Source of the DNA: Saprospiraceae bacterium
GTDB taxonomy: Bacteria; Bacteroidota; Bacteroidia; Chitinophagales; Saprospiraceae
Assembly (NCBI GenBank): GCA_016717105.1
Contig: JADKGF010000018.1
Location: 1-64,000, forward strand
Direction of reading: 5' to 3'
DNA: 64,000 nucleotides
A program made the position numbers and the translations under genes. The notes beneath the pieces were generated by a model. The model saw only the letters and a list, made by a program, of their open reading frames with translations, ran no database searches and was not told the origin of the DNA. Position 1 is the stretch's first letter, and every line of letters begins with the position of its first letter. Positions 49,980-58,847 of this stretch are shown one piece after another.

Positions 49980-51074
49980 TTATTGAGAAATAACGACCGG
50001 TGATTCTATATCATCGCTAAGGTAAAATACATTGCTGCTGCCAAAAAGGTCAGTTGGCACATCTATAATCTCCAATCTATACAAATGGTTATACCACAAA
50101 AACTCTAACGGGAAAGATTCGATCTTTATGGGTTGGAATTTTGGTATTTCCTTAAATTTTCGGATGATCAATTTTTTTCTATGGGTGATAGCTTCATGTT
50201 CGGTGGTCAAATATCGATTGCCATTGATTGTAAAACTATTTAAGATATCATGACATTGCTCTTTGTTATATCCAAATTGCTTTATGATTTCAAACAATAA
50301 ACTGGGGCCTACTTCACTTGACACTATCGGTTCCAGTGAAATCTCCGTTAAACCATTTCTTACAATGACTATTTCGTCTGTATATTGTTTCAATAAGAAA
50401 GTAAGTAAATTTTCTGTTTGTTGTAAATTATTGATGCTTTTTAGAATTCCAGATTTAGACCTGACATCGGTAGCATAAAGCACTGGTAATACATTGTGCC
50501 TTATTTTATTTCTCAAGTATTTATCTGTGGCATTGCTGCTATCTTCTCTATACTGTACAGCATGATCCATCGCATATTGTAGTATATCTTCTTTACTTGC
50601 GAAAAGTAATGGCCTGATGATATTGCCACTGCGAACAGGTATGCCATCCAAACCACTCAGACCTGCACCACGCATCAAATTGATCATAAAAGTCTCTACC
50701 TCGTCGGAAGAATGATGTGCTGTAGCTATCAAATCATATTTGTGTTGCAATGCTATGTCTTGTAGCCATTCATAGCGAAGATTTCTGGCCTTATCTTGAA
50801 GATTTCCTTTGTCAAATGTATTTTCAGGCAACTCCAGCAAATAAAATGGGATTTGATATTTGGCACAAAAATTAGCGACAAAATTTTGGTCTTCATCTGA
50901 CTCAACTCCACGCAACTTATGATTGATATGTGCAATTCCAATTGGAAATTGTGCTTTTAAAAATACATCAACCATTACCATGGAATCTAAGCCTCCTGAA
51001 ACCGCCAATAAAACTTTTTGTCCATTATCAATTAAATTTCTCCCATTAATATATAATAAAAACTTATCAAGCAT
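49980..51074 (-). CDS. tilS: tRNA(Ile)-lysidine synthase, C-terminally truncated
   Basis: The 364-residue protein has the PP-loop motif VLLAVSGGLDSMVMVDVF (about 22-39), IAHINHKLRGVESDEDQNFV, LIATAHHSSDEVETFMINLMRGAGLSGLDGI and the PLL region. It converts C34 of the AUA-reading tRNA(Ile) to lysidine, an essential step. Bacteroidota TilS usually has about 430-450 residues; this frame stops at SPVVISQ, where the C-terminal domain (RKW..GDRF) should follow. The end of that domain reappears in the 49817-49972 frame, pointing to an internal deletion of about 90 bases in the sequence. The N-terminal half is intact. Confidence 0.88.
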   Translation of the reverse strand: MLDKFLLYINGRNLIDNGQKVLLAVSGGLDSMVMVDVFLKAQFPIGIAHINHKLRGVESDEDQNFVANFCAKYQIPFYLLELPENTFDKGNLQDKARNLRYEWLQDIALQHKYDLIATAHHSSDEVETFMINLMRGAGLSGLDGIPVRSGNIIRPLLFASKEDILQYAMDHAVQYREDSSNATDKYLRNKIRHNVLPVLYATDVRSKSGILKSINNLQQTENLLTFLLKQYTDEIVIVRNGLTEISLEPIVSSEVGPSLLFEIIKQFGYNKEQCHDILNSFTINGNRYLTTEHEAITHRKKLIIRKFKEIPKFQPIKIESFPLEFLWYNHLYRLEIIDVPTDLFGSSNVFYLSDDIESPVVISQ

Positions 51075-51189
51075 TACTTTTGCATTGTATTAAAATAGAA
51101 GGTATATACACATCAAAGATAATTTTTTTTATTTAAAATGTGATCATACACCTATTCACTTTCAAAATCAATTGTAAAACAATATAAAA

Positions 51190-51771
51190 ATGAGATATTT
51201 ACTTTTACTAATTATTACCATAGCAATAGGTTGTAAACAAGTAACATCATCTTCGAGTTCATCTTCCAAAGGAAGTGCCGTCGTATTACCAATATCAGAA
51301 AAATGGATGCTATCCAATCAGTCGGAGACATCTGATAGCTTAGCTCAAGTGGCTAGAGCAAATGCTGGACCAATCCTTGAACACAGGATCAAAGAATCAA
51401 AAACTGGTGTTGCCACTGGAATGGATAAGGATCTTTGGGTAGTGGATGCCATTTTGAAAGGCAGTAAAATGACATTTGGCACGGATGTGAATGGATTTTG
51501 GATTGACTTCAAAGACAATAACCTATATGAATATGGAAACTTCGAGGTCATCAAAGGGCAAGGCAAATATCATTTCGATGTGGACAAAAACATCATGTTG
51601 TTATTGGATGCAGATTCTCGTATCAAAGCTCAAGAATTTCAGACTATCCTAACAAATGATGCCTTGGTGCTTGTAGGCTCGTCCATCTATGGCGACAACA
51701 ATATGCAAGCCAAATTCCAAAGAAAGCCTGCTATGCCCGTAAAACCTGTCAAACAGCCATTGGTGGAGTGA
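51190..51771 (+). CDS. Lipoprotein of unknown function
   Basis: The 193-residue protein has a lipoprotein signal (LLLIITIAIGCKQ, Cys near 15), a Ser-rich linker and a domain with LPISEKWMLS, KDLWVVDAILKGSKMTFGTDVNGFWIDFKDN, and LMLLLDADSRIKAQEF-like strands. It resembles META- or lipocalin-like beta domains only loosely. I cannot assign it. The last codons coincide with the first copy of a 26-bp direct repeat that recurs at 56489. Confidence 0.7.
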   Translation: MRYLLLLIITIAIGCKQVTSSSSSSSKGSAVVLPISEKWMLSNQSETSDSLAQVARANAGPILEHRIKESKTGVATGMDKDLWVVDAILKGSKMTFGTDVNGFWIDFKDNNLYEYGNFEVIKGQGKYHFDVDKNIMLLLDADSRIKAQEFQTILTNDALVLVGSSIYGDNNMQAKFQRKPAMPVKPVKQPLVE

Positions 51772-51774
51772 TGA
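51749..51774 (+). repeat. Direct repeat, left copy
   Basis: TCAAACAGCCATTGGTGGAG and the next six bases recur at 56489-56514 with two mismatches in 26. The left copy overlaps the end of the lipoprotein gene. The pair brackets a 4.7-kb accessory block. Confidence 0.55.
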
Positions 51775-51941
51775 AGCGTGCTTGATGATAAAACTTTATC
51801 TGCATCCCACCAATGAAAAGTTACTCCAGAAACTAAAGACTTCATTGTTTTGAATTTCTAGAATTACTAACTAGAATTGTTTCCAGGAATAATTAGTAGG
51901 TAAATCTACTTTTAATGGGCAAAATTTAAACCGATCATGCA

Positions 51942-52674
51942 ATGAAGTACAGGGAAATCAAGCCAAGTGGATTTTTAAGCAACTTTGTGAAGTGTATTTG
52001 GTATTACGAAACAAAAGATGCTGAAATTCAACACACAATTTTGCCTGATGGTTACTTTGATTTAATCGCAGAATTTGAAAACGAAACATTGTCAACATTA
52101 AAACTAACCGGAATTTGGACGCAACCAAAGGATATTATAATTCCCAAAAACACGATATTCTTCGCAATTCGATTTAAACTTTTAGCCTTAGAATATATCT
52201 TCAAGAAAGAGATAAAAACGATTTTAGACACAACGGCTGATATACCATTTTCATTTTGGAACATTGACAAATATGAGTGTAAAGAATTTGAAAAATTTGC
52301 CTTTGAACTCACCAACAAACTAAATGCATCGATAAAACATCTAGTTGAAATTGACAATAGAAAATTGAATTTATTTGACATAGTTTACCAACAAAAAACA
52401 TTGACAGTTTCAGAACTTTCAAACCAAATATTTTGGAGTAGTAGGCAGATAAATAGGTACTTCCAATCTCAATTTGGCATCTCGTTAAAGGAATTCTTAA
52501 AAATTGTGCGATGCCACGCCACTTACCAAAATATTTCAAACGGAAACTTAAATCCTTCTTCTCATTTCTTTGACCAAGCACATTTCATCAAAGAAATTAA
52601 AAAAATATACTGGTGTGACACCGAAGGAACTGAGTAAGAACAAAAACGACCGATTTTACAATTATCTAAAGTAG
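51942..52674 (+). CDS. AraC-family transcriptional regulator, one frameshift near the end
   Basis: The protein has an N-terminal DUF6597-type domain (YREIKPSGFLSNFVKCIWYYET, HTILPDGYFDLI) and a C-terminal AraC HTH (SELSNQIFWSSRQINRYFQSQFGISLKEFLKIVR). The frame as given ends at 52637, but removing one A from the seven-A run at 52599-52605 restores FIKEIKKYTGVTPKELSKNKNDRF and a stop at 52674, the canonical AraC end. It probably controls the adjacent VOC and MmcQ/YjbR genes. Confidence 0.85.
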
Positions 52675-52713
52675 TTGAAGCCTAATTTTGTGCCATAATT
52701 CAAAATTAGAAAA

Positions 52714-53136
52714 ATGAAGATAAGTAAAATGTCGCCAAACTTTGAAGTAACAAATATTAGGAAAACCGTTGCTTTTTATGCAGAAAATTTCGGTTTCAAC
52801 TTAATTATGGCTGTTCCTGAATCACAAGACGGTATTGACCAAACATTTGAAGAAAACAAGGAATATGTGTATGCCATGATGCAAAAAGACAATGTTGAAT
52901 TAATGTTTCAACGATCAGACACTTTCAAAAACGATGTTATTTTTTCAAAAGGGCAAACAATCGGTGCAAGTGTTTCATTTTATATGGACATAGATAGCAT
53001 AAATGAATTTTACCTTGACCTAAAAAACAAGCAACTTGTACTGACCGATCTAAAAACTACTTGGTATGGCATGCAAGAGTTTTATGTAAAAGATCTAAAT
53101 GGCTATATTCTTGGATTTGCCGAAAAAGCCGAATAG
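52714..53136 (+). CDS. VOC-superfamily (glyoxalase/bleomycin-resistance-like) protein
   Basis: The 140-residue protein has the VOC pattern: FEVTNIRKTVAFYAENFGF, the first half ending in VYAMMQKDNVELMFQ, and the second half DSINEFYLDLKNK...GMQEFYVKDLNGYILGFAE. A Glu ligand is visible in VELMFQ and another in EFYVKDLNGY... region. It could bind or modify a toxic small molecule. It is 40 bases after the AraC gene and 2 bases before the next start. Confidence 0.82.
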   Translation: MKISKMSPNFEVTNIRKTVAFYAENFGFNLIMAVPESQDGIDQTFEENKEYVYAMMQKDNVELMFQRSDTFKNDVIFSKGQTIGASVSFYMDIDSINEFYLDLKNKQLVLTDLKTTWYGMQEFYVKDLNGYILGFAEKAE

Positions 53137-53138
53137 CA

Positions 53139-53492
53139 ATGGATATAGAATCGCTAAGAATATTTTGCCTCACGTTAAAAGGTGCAGAAGAGAAAATGCC
53201 ATTTGATGACAAAACATTGGTATTTTCTGTGTTTGGAAAAATGTTTTGTGCAACAGATATCACTACTTTTGATTTTATAAACGTAAAGTGCGATCCTGAA
53301 GAAGCCATTGGTTTGAGAGAAATGTACAGAGATGTAACACCAGGTTATTATATGAATAAGAAGCTTTGGAATAGCATAAAGACAAAAGGACAAATAACTG
53401 ACATGCAAATGAAAGCTTGGATATTGGACTCGTATAATTTGGTTGTAGCTGGACTTCCCAAAAAGATACAAAGAGCGCTTACTGAAGAATAA
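53139..53492 (+). CDS. MmcQ/YjbR family protein
   Basis: I use ATG at 53139, just after the VOC stop, rather than the earlier in-frame start inside that gene. The 117 residues begin MDIESLRIFCLTLKGAEEKMPFD and continue with the family's VFGKMFCATDI, INVKCDPEEAIGLR, GYYMNKKLWNSI and SYNLVVAGLPKK. The family has a double-wing DNA-binding-like fold of unclear role. Such genes often travel with VOC and AraC genes. Confidence 0.85.
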   Translation: MDIESLRIFCLTLKGAEEKMPFDDKTLVFSVFGKMFCATDITTFDFINVKCDPEEAIGLREMYRDVTPGYYMNKKLWNSIKTKGQITDMQMKAWILDSYNLVVAGLPKKIQRALTEE

Positions 53493-53540
53493 AATGCTCG
53501 AATAATATTTCGTTTACATACTTTCAAATCTCTTCTATAT

Positions 53541-53637
53541 CACAAATATTGGAACCAAAATTGACATATTTCTAGGAATTGTATCCTACTTTTAAAGATG
53601 GTAAAGTATATTTTGTAATTGGATCGGAATATTTGTG
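53541..53637. repeat. 97-bp imperfect inverted repeat (MITE- or cassette-site-like)
   Basis: CACAAATATT at 53541-53550 is exactly complementary to 53628-53637. Inner parts pair partly (CCAAAATT against AATTGGA; ACTTT against AAAGT near the centre). The element fills the gap between MmcQ/YjbR and DinB and has no ORF. It could be a small non-autonomous element or a long hairpin. Confidence 0.45.
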
Positions 53638-53676
53638 AAGTATATTATCTAATTTTGTCCTAATTGTATAAACCAT

Positions 53677-54132
53677 ATGAAAATAAAATATTTTATAGAT
53701 GAATTTGAAGGCATGTTTACTGGTGAAAATTGGGTAGCCATTTCATTGAAAGACATAATCGATAAAATTACACCTGAAAATGTGTATACAAAAAAAATAC
53801 CCAACAGGCATTCGATATATGAATTAGTAGCACATTCCCTAGCTTGGAGAAATTTTCTCTTAAGCCGTCTAAATAGTGATTCAGCGCTTGACATACACCA
53901 AAACGACCAAAATGACTGGCCACAAACTGTGCCATCTGAGTGGAAAAATTGGGAAAATTTAAAAAACCAATTCATAAATAGCCAATTTGACATTATTGCT
54001 GCATTACAACATTTTGACGATCAATGGCTTGACCAAATTGTGCCTAAAAGAACATACAACTACAAGTATCTATTAAATGGGATTATTCAGCACGATTATT
54101 ATCATTTTGGTCAAATTTCCTTATTGTTATGA
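53677..54132 (+). CDS. DinB/YfiT-like family protein
   Basis: The 151-residue four-helix protein shows the DinB His pattern: RHSIYELVAHSLAWRN (His near 46 and 54) and the C-terminal IIQHDYYHFGQISLL (His pair near 138-142), which would bind one metal. DinB proteins are metal-dependent, often thiol transferases, but most are uncharacterised. It stands alone with a 500-base gap downstream. Confidence 0.85.
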   Translation: MKIKYFIDEFEGMFTGENWVAISLKDIIDKITPENVYTKKIPNRHSIYELVAHSLAWRNFLLSRLNSDSALDIHQNDQNDWPQTVPSEWKNWENLKNQFINSQFDIIAALQHFDDQWLDQIVPKRTYNYKYLLNGIIQHDYYHFGQISLLL

Positions 54133-54636
54133 TATCATAAAAAAGAGAGCCGTACCATAAATCATCAATCAAGCAAAATCTCAACGCTCTTCGGAACGTC
54201 TTTTACGATGATTAGCGCCCTATTTAAAATTATAGATATTTAGGTTAATATACCACAATAATAAAGCCTAGACTGAAAAGTATAAAATTTAATTTCAATT
54301 TATACATACTATTAAAAATATTTACATACCTTGGTAATTAATCATTGTTACCTATTTAATCAATATAACAATGACTAATAATAACTCCATTTTCACCAAT
54401 TCAAAGTAGTTTAATACCCCAATTAACACTTTGTAAATTAAGCGCCATAAAAAACTGATCGAGTGAGTATGTGTGCAGAAAAAAAAGATAATAAACAACA
54501 ATCTTCAGTTTATTCAGTCATCATGGAAGCTTGTATATATCAATGTCTGAATTCCTACATTTAAAATCATTTTAATTGATGGGACTTGCAGGATATTTTT
54601 GGGTAGATATTTTTTTAATTATAAAATTCTTGACCT
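54133..54636. other. Intergenic region, small palindrome only
   Basis: 504 bases without an ORF. CATTGTTA at about 54343-54350 and TAACAATG at about 54367-54374 form an inverted repeat. The rest is AT-rich. The promoter of the downstream secreted-protein gene should lie near the right end. Confidence 0.4.
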
Positions 54637-56411
54637 ATGTATTTAAATGTATTAAAGTACAATCAGATTAAAATTTGTATATTTTTTATTTTCATTTTTT
54701 TTGGTAATACCATTAAGTTAATTGGGCAACCACAGAATGATTTTTGTACGAATGCGATAGCTGTTCCACTTGAAGCAGGTACATCTTGCAACTTGGTAAA
54801 TTATGCTGTATCTAATGCTACTTTTTCTAATAATTTAAGGTGTCAAAATGAAGTAACCACTAATGATGTATGGTATTCGATCACACCTTCGCAAAATGTG
54901 TTGTATGGCAATCTAGGCATTTTTACAGGTCAATGTCATTTAAGCATTTATGATGCGTGCAATTCTAGTCCGATATTTTGCAGACCATTTAATATATCGA
55001 ATCCTTATTTCAACCTTAATGTAAACCCTGGGACGACCTATTATATAAGGATTTCAGATTTTAGTTTTATGAATGGAAATATGGAGTTTGATATGTGTTT
55101 TGGGAAGATTGTAATATATCAGTATCTATTATCACTAACACTTCGACTATATGCGATGGTGAGTCTGCGTTGCTAGAAGCCTTTGCAAATTTTGGTACGC
55201 CACCGTATTCTTATCAATGGGATCAAAACTTATCTCCTGATCAATATCAAACAGTTTCACCAAATGTCAATACGAATTATAATGTGACGGTGACAGACAT
55301 AAATAATTGTTCTGACACGGGTACGATCACTATTATAGTAAACGCACTACCAATAGTTACTGCATTTGCCAACACTCCAGTATGTGAGGGATTTGGAACA
55401 ATTCTTTTTGGAAATGGTGGGACATACTATAATTGGGCAGGACCAAATAATTTTAATTCAACTCAGCAAAATGCCCTAGTTGAAGGATTGCCACAAAATT
55501 CTGGCACTTATTTTCTCACAGTTACTGAAAACAATGGCTGCAGTAGTACATCTTCTGTCAATATATTGATCAACCCAGCACCAACGTTAATATTACACAA
55601 AAATAATTTTTCTTGTCAAAAAGATTCTTTAATCCTCACTGTATCAGGTGCCAACACGTATATGTGGAATGGCCCTAATGGCTTCACTTCCACGTTGGAT
55701 ACAATTGTTTTGCATAATGTAATTCCAACACAATCCGGCATTTATAAGGTAAAAGGACAAGGCACAAATTTATGTCAAAAAACAGATAGTATAAAAGTCA
55801 CCATCTATCCAACATATAGTTATGGTGACCAAGTGATTTCATGTTTTAATGAGTTATCTCCAGGCGGACAGCTTATGACAGCAACGGGATTTTATATTGA
55901 TTCGCTAACCACAGTAAACTCATGTGATAGCATCATAAGCACATATTTTATTTATAATGCAACCGAAGCACAAGTAAGCATTATAAACGATACCATAATT
56001 CAGGCTATCGGTGGCGGCACTTACCAATGGTTCGATTGTACTTTAGGTCAAAATATACCTAATGAAAATTCACAAATATTCATCCCAACACAGAATGGAA
56101 ATTATGCCGTGATAATTACGAATGCATCAGGATGTGTAGATACCAGTGTTTGTGTTACTATTGATGTTTCAAGTTCTCAATCTATAATAAACCCTAAATC
56201 TATCACTGTCAGTCCAAATCCAACCAGTAATATTTTTTATGTACATGGTTTAGCACAGCCTGCCAATTACGAAATTTATTCACTACAAGGATTGAAAATT
56301 TCAAATGGGTCAGTGTTTGACCAGTCTATTCAGATCCTTGAGAAGGGTATTTTTTATATAAAATTGATGATAAACAATGAAATAATAGTCAAAAAGCTTA
56401 TTGTTTTGTAG
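54637..56411 (+). CDS. Secreted PKD/Ig-like protein with T9SS sorting domain, one frameshift
   Basis: Frame one (54637-55176) has a signal segment (IFFIFIFFGNTIKLIGQ), then a PPC-like domain (NDFCTNAIAVPLEAGTSC, VWYSITPSQN). Frame two (55095-56411) follows after GGG 55102-55104: one more G gives MCFGEDCNISVSIITN. It has Ig/PKD-like units (PPYSYQWDQ, NYNVTVTDINNC), a segment near SYGDQVISCFNELSPGG and the T9SS end (ITVSPNPTSNIFYV to KKLIVL). The restored length is about 590 residues. It is a surface or secreted protein of unknown target. Confidence 0.82.
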
Positions 56412-56488
56412 CGTTGGTAGCACTATAGTGCACTATCCTATTTTGTCTTTTTCGTAAAAAATCGTGTAGTTTTGGGCACGCAATTTCA

Positions 56489-56514
56489 TCAAACAACTAT
56501 TGGTGGAGTGATGA
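56489..56514 (+). repeat. Direct repeat, right copy
   Basis: Matches 51749-51774 with two mismatches in 26 bases. It lies in the intergenic gap after the T9SS gene and codes for nothing obvious here. Confidence 0.55.
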
Positions 56515-56599
56515 GACTTTAGTCTCTGATGCTAGATAGAATCTACCATCAAATAATGTCCTTTACTAGGTCCAGCAAGTTTTTACGCGAATAAATGTA

Positions 56600-57226
56600 T
56601 TAGCTTTTGTTGTTTGCTGAATTCAATATCTCATGAATTTTATTTCGTTCATTAAGAGTCAGATAATGAATAGCTATTAACAGTTTTATCCTTTCGTCTC
56701 GTATGTCATATTCATTGAAATTCGTCACAATATCGGCTATCATTGTAGGTGATATATCTCCAATGTTTTCGTAACTAAATACGTATTTTTGTACCTTAAT
56801 ATTTTCTTTGCTGAACGATTTCAAGAATTTTATATACTTTCCATTATATTTGTTATTAACGACTTTAAGAGTGTCTGATCCTCTCTTCCATGTCCTAAGG
56901 TTACCCCAAACTTCATAGAAGGATCTTATATCCAATTCTTTCATTAATTTTTCTTGTTCTGCATAAGGTAGTTGAAATTCTAATCTGCCTGTTTCTACTG
57001 CCTTTTGCATTCTTGTAAAATAATGTTCGTAGCATTCCAGAACATCGGTACCTTTCAAATTTTCTGATTTGCAAATAGATTTGTTAAAGGAGTCGATTAT
57101 TTTTTCTAAGTCATCAATTTCATATGCTTCAAATATGTTTGTTATATCTGGATAGTCACTTAATGATTTAGGCTTTGTTTGGCATCCTAATGACACCATA
57201 ATTAAGCAATAGATTACAATTTTCAT
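56600..57226 (-). CDS. Lipoprotein of unknown function
   Basis: I start at MKIVIYCLIMVSLGCQTKP (57226), which gives a lipoprotein signal with Cys near 15. The 208 residues are alpha-helical and charged, with YFTRMQKAVETG, FYEVWGNLRTWKRGSDTL and LLIAIHYLTLNERNKIHEIL. No family is recognised. It follows the antitoxin-like gene on the same strand and could share its promoter. Confidence 0.65.
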   Translation of the reverse strand: MKIVIYCLIMVSLGCQTKPKSLSDYPDITNIFEAYEIDDLEKIIDSFNKSICKSENLKGTDVLECYEHYFTRMQKAVETGRLEFQLPYAEQEKLMKELDIRSFYEVWGNLRTWKRGSDTLKVVNNKYNGKYIKFLKSFSKENIKVQKYVFSYENIGDISPTMIADIVTNFNEYDIRDERIKLLIAIHYLTLNERNKIHEILNSANNKS

Positions 57227-57286
57227 TTTTTCTTTTTTTATTCCTTGCCTTAGTTTGACAATTTTATTTTTTTTCTTTAACAATTC

Positions 57287-57504
57287 TTATAGACCTGTTT
57301 TCGGGTCGAAATCTTCTGCTACTCCACTGTAAATTCCATCTTGAATTGCCTTTTGTAAAGTATAAAATTTTTGTTTTTCTTCTTCTAATAATCTTAACCC
57401 AGCTCTTATCACTTCACTTGCATTTGTATATCTACCTTCTCCTATTCGTGTTTGAACAAATTTTTCAAAATGATTTCCTAGGATATTGATGTATTCATAC
57501 TCAT
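57287..57504 (-). pseudogene. ParD-like antitoxin, one frameshift, no toxin beside it
   Basis: Reading from ATG 57504, MSMNTSIS is followed by a frame change at 57478-57482. Adding one T restores LGNHFEKFVQTRIGEGRYTNASEVIRAG, then LRLLEEEKQKF, then FDPKTGL, 72 residues in all. This is the ribbon-helix-helix ParD/CopG antitoxin pattern. A ParE toxin would normally follow immediately, but the next 60 bases lead into the lipoprotein gene. It is an orphan antitoxin or a remnant. Confidence 0.7.
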
Positions 57505-57571
57505 TTTACAATATTATTACAAAGTTTATAATATTTTGTAATATTTACAAATCTATTTTTCATCTTATATA

Positions 57572-57640
57572 ACCTAACGGTTCGGTGCTTTGCGACGGTT
57601 TTTGGCGATAGCCAAAACTGGCGTCAAAGCACTTGTTAGC
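57572..57640 (-). repeat. attC-like imperfect palindrome downstream of the hydrolase gene
   Basis: Reading the minus strand after the hydrolase stop: GCTAAC, a short spacer, GTGCTTTG, an inner stem around GTTTTGGC with a TATC-type loop, CAAAGCAC, a spacer, and GTTAGGT. GTTAGGT fits the R' consensus GTTRRRY. The outer CTAAC/GTTAG, the 8-bp GTGCTTTG/CAAAGCAC arms and an inner stem with unpaired bases on one side fit the attC plan. The orientation, site after the gene with R' distal, is right for a cassette. No integrase is visible in the window. Confidence 0.5.
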
Positions 57641-57648
57641 ATCCGTAT

Positions 57649-58563
57649 TTAGATTACAAATTCTTTTACCGTTTTTACTAATGCCTTTTTCATCAATTCG
57701 TCACTGGAGGAATGACCAGCATCAACACTTATTAATTCAATATTTTCATACATTTTAGAAAAATTTTGAGCAGTAGAAAACAAAGTAATTTGATCATGAA
57801 TTCCATGAAGCAATTTAATTGGTATTTGCTTAATTTTAATCATGTTATCTTCTATGAAGTTATCAGGCAAAAAGAAATTATTTATTGAATAGTGAGACAA
57901 TATTTTTGCCTGGGAAAGATAATCATTTTTCTTTAATTCCGCATCTATTATATCTGGCTGCTTTTTTTTACCTGCTACAGAATTTCCATATCTAATTAGT
58001 TCAAATGAATACATAGATTTTGTTTTCATATCTCCAGTTAGCACTTGATTGAAATAATATTGAGAAGGGTTTTCTAAGTATTTGGAAGGAACAAATGATA
58101 TGAATCTATTCCATTCTTCTCGAAATTTAATTTTGGTTCCTCCTAATTCAAAATGTTCGCGTTCTCGTTTAGTGGCGGTAAATAACCCTCTAATTATTAA
58201 TCCTTTAACCTTTTTTGGATATTTCATTGCATAAAGCAGTGAAAGCGTACTTCCCCAAGAACCTCCAAATAAGAAGACTTCTTTCTTGTTTAATTTTTTT
58301 AGTATTTTATCCATGTCATTGATTAAATGTTCTGTTGTATTAGAGTTTAACTCCCCTTTAGGAATACTCTTTCCGCAGCCTCTTTGATCAAATAAAATGA
58401 CATTTTGTTTAGATAGGTCAAAAAAATTAAGATCGGTTTTCTTGACACCTAACCCTGGGCCACCATGCACAAATAAAATTGTATTCCCTTTGGGATTTCC
58501 ATGAAGCTCATAGTTGAGTTTATGAATATCGTCGACTGAAATTGTATTTTCGTTCATTTTCAT
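57649..58563 (-). CDS. Alpha/beta hydrolase, prolyl aminopeptidase-like (S33)
   Basis: The 304-residue protein shows the oxyanion motif FVHGGPGLGV (about 30-39), DQRGCGKS, the nucleophile elbow FGGSWGSTLSLLYA (Ser near 101), the acid in LLHGIHDQITLF and the His in SVDAGHSSSDE. These features are those of proline iminopeptidases and their relatives. The substrate may be an N-terminal proline peptide or another small ester. It is the clearest 'cassette' gene: a repeated promoter-bearing element lies upstream and an attC-like site downstream. Confidence 0.85.
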   Translation of the reverse strand: MKMNENTISVDDIHKLNYELHGNPKGNTILFVHGGPGLGVKKTDLNFFDLSKQNVILFDQRGCGKSIPKGELNSNTTEHLINDMDKILKKLNKKEVFLFGGSWGSTLSLLYAMKYPKKVKGLIIRGLFTATKREREHFELGGTKIKFREEWNRFISFVPSKYLENPSQYYFNQVLTGDMKTKSMYSFELIRYGNSVAGKKKQPDIIDAELKKNDYLSQAKILSHYSINNFFLPDNFIEDNMIKIKQIPIKLLHGIHDQITLFSTAQNFSKMYENIELISVDAGHSSSDELMKKALVKTVKEFVI

Positions 58564-58567
58564 TTAT

Positions 58568-58655
58568 GGATGCTAACTTATTCCTCCCCGACACAAATAT
58601 ATATCAACTTTGGCTTTTTTTAGCATTTTTATTTTGAAATTCTTTGTTGTGATCA
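58568..58655 (-). repeat. Intergenic repeat A with -7 promoter box
   Basis: This 88-base stretch, immediately upstream of the hydrolase, recurs at 62313-62402 upstream of another minus-strand gene, with roughly four of five bases identical by eye. Shared blocks include CTTTTTTTAGCATT and ACACAAATATA (plus strand). The minus strand carries TATATTTG (58601-58594), a TAnnTTTG -7 box about 31 bases before the start codon, and ends with AAGTTAGCATCC beside the gene. Confidence 0.7.
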
Positions 58656-58768
58656 TTGGATATCAATATACCAATCGGACTTTGTATTTTATTTGCACTG
58701 TGATTGGTGGCAAAAGTACTTTTCCGGTCCGGCTATAAAAACTACCAGTTTTTCTATCACTCTATCAG

Positions 58769-58801
58769 GATGAGCACAAGTTATAAACTTGTATTAGCAT
58801 C
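58769..58801. repeat. REP-like imperfect palindrome
   Basis: A 33-base imperfect palindrome contains ACAAGTTATAAACTTGT (58776-58792), in which seven bases each side pair perfectly around ATA. Outer bases (GATG/CATC) continue the symmetry. It lies between the NIPSNAP gene and repeat A, a region of 280 bases without a gene. Confidence 0.55.
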
Positions 58802-58847
58802 TATTGACCATCGCTTGTATTTGGTGCTTTATTTTGCCAAATGCCTG

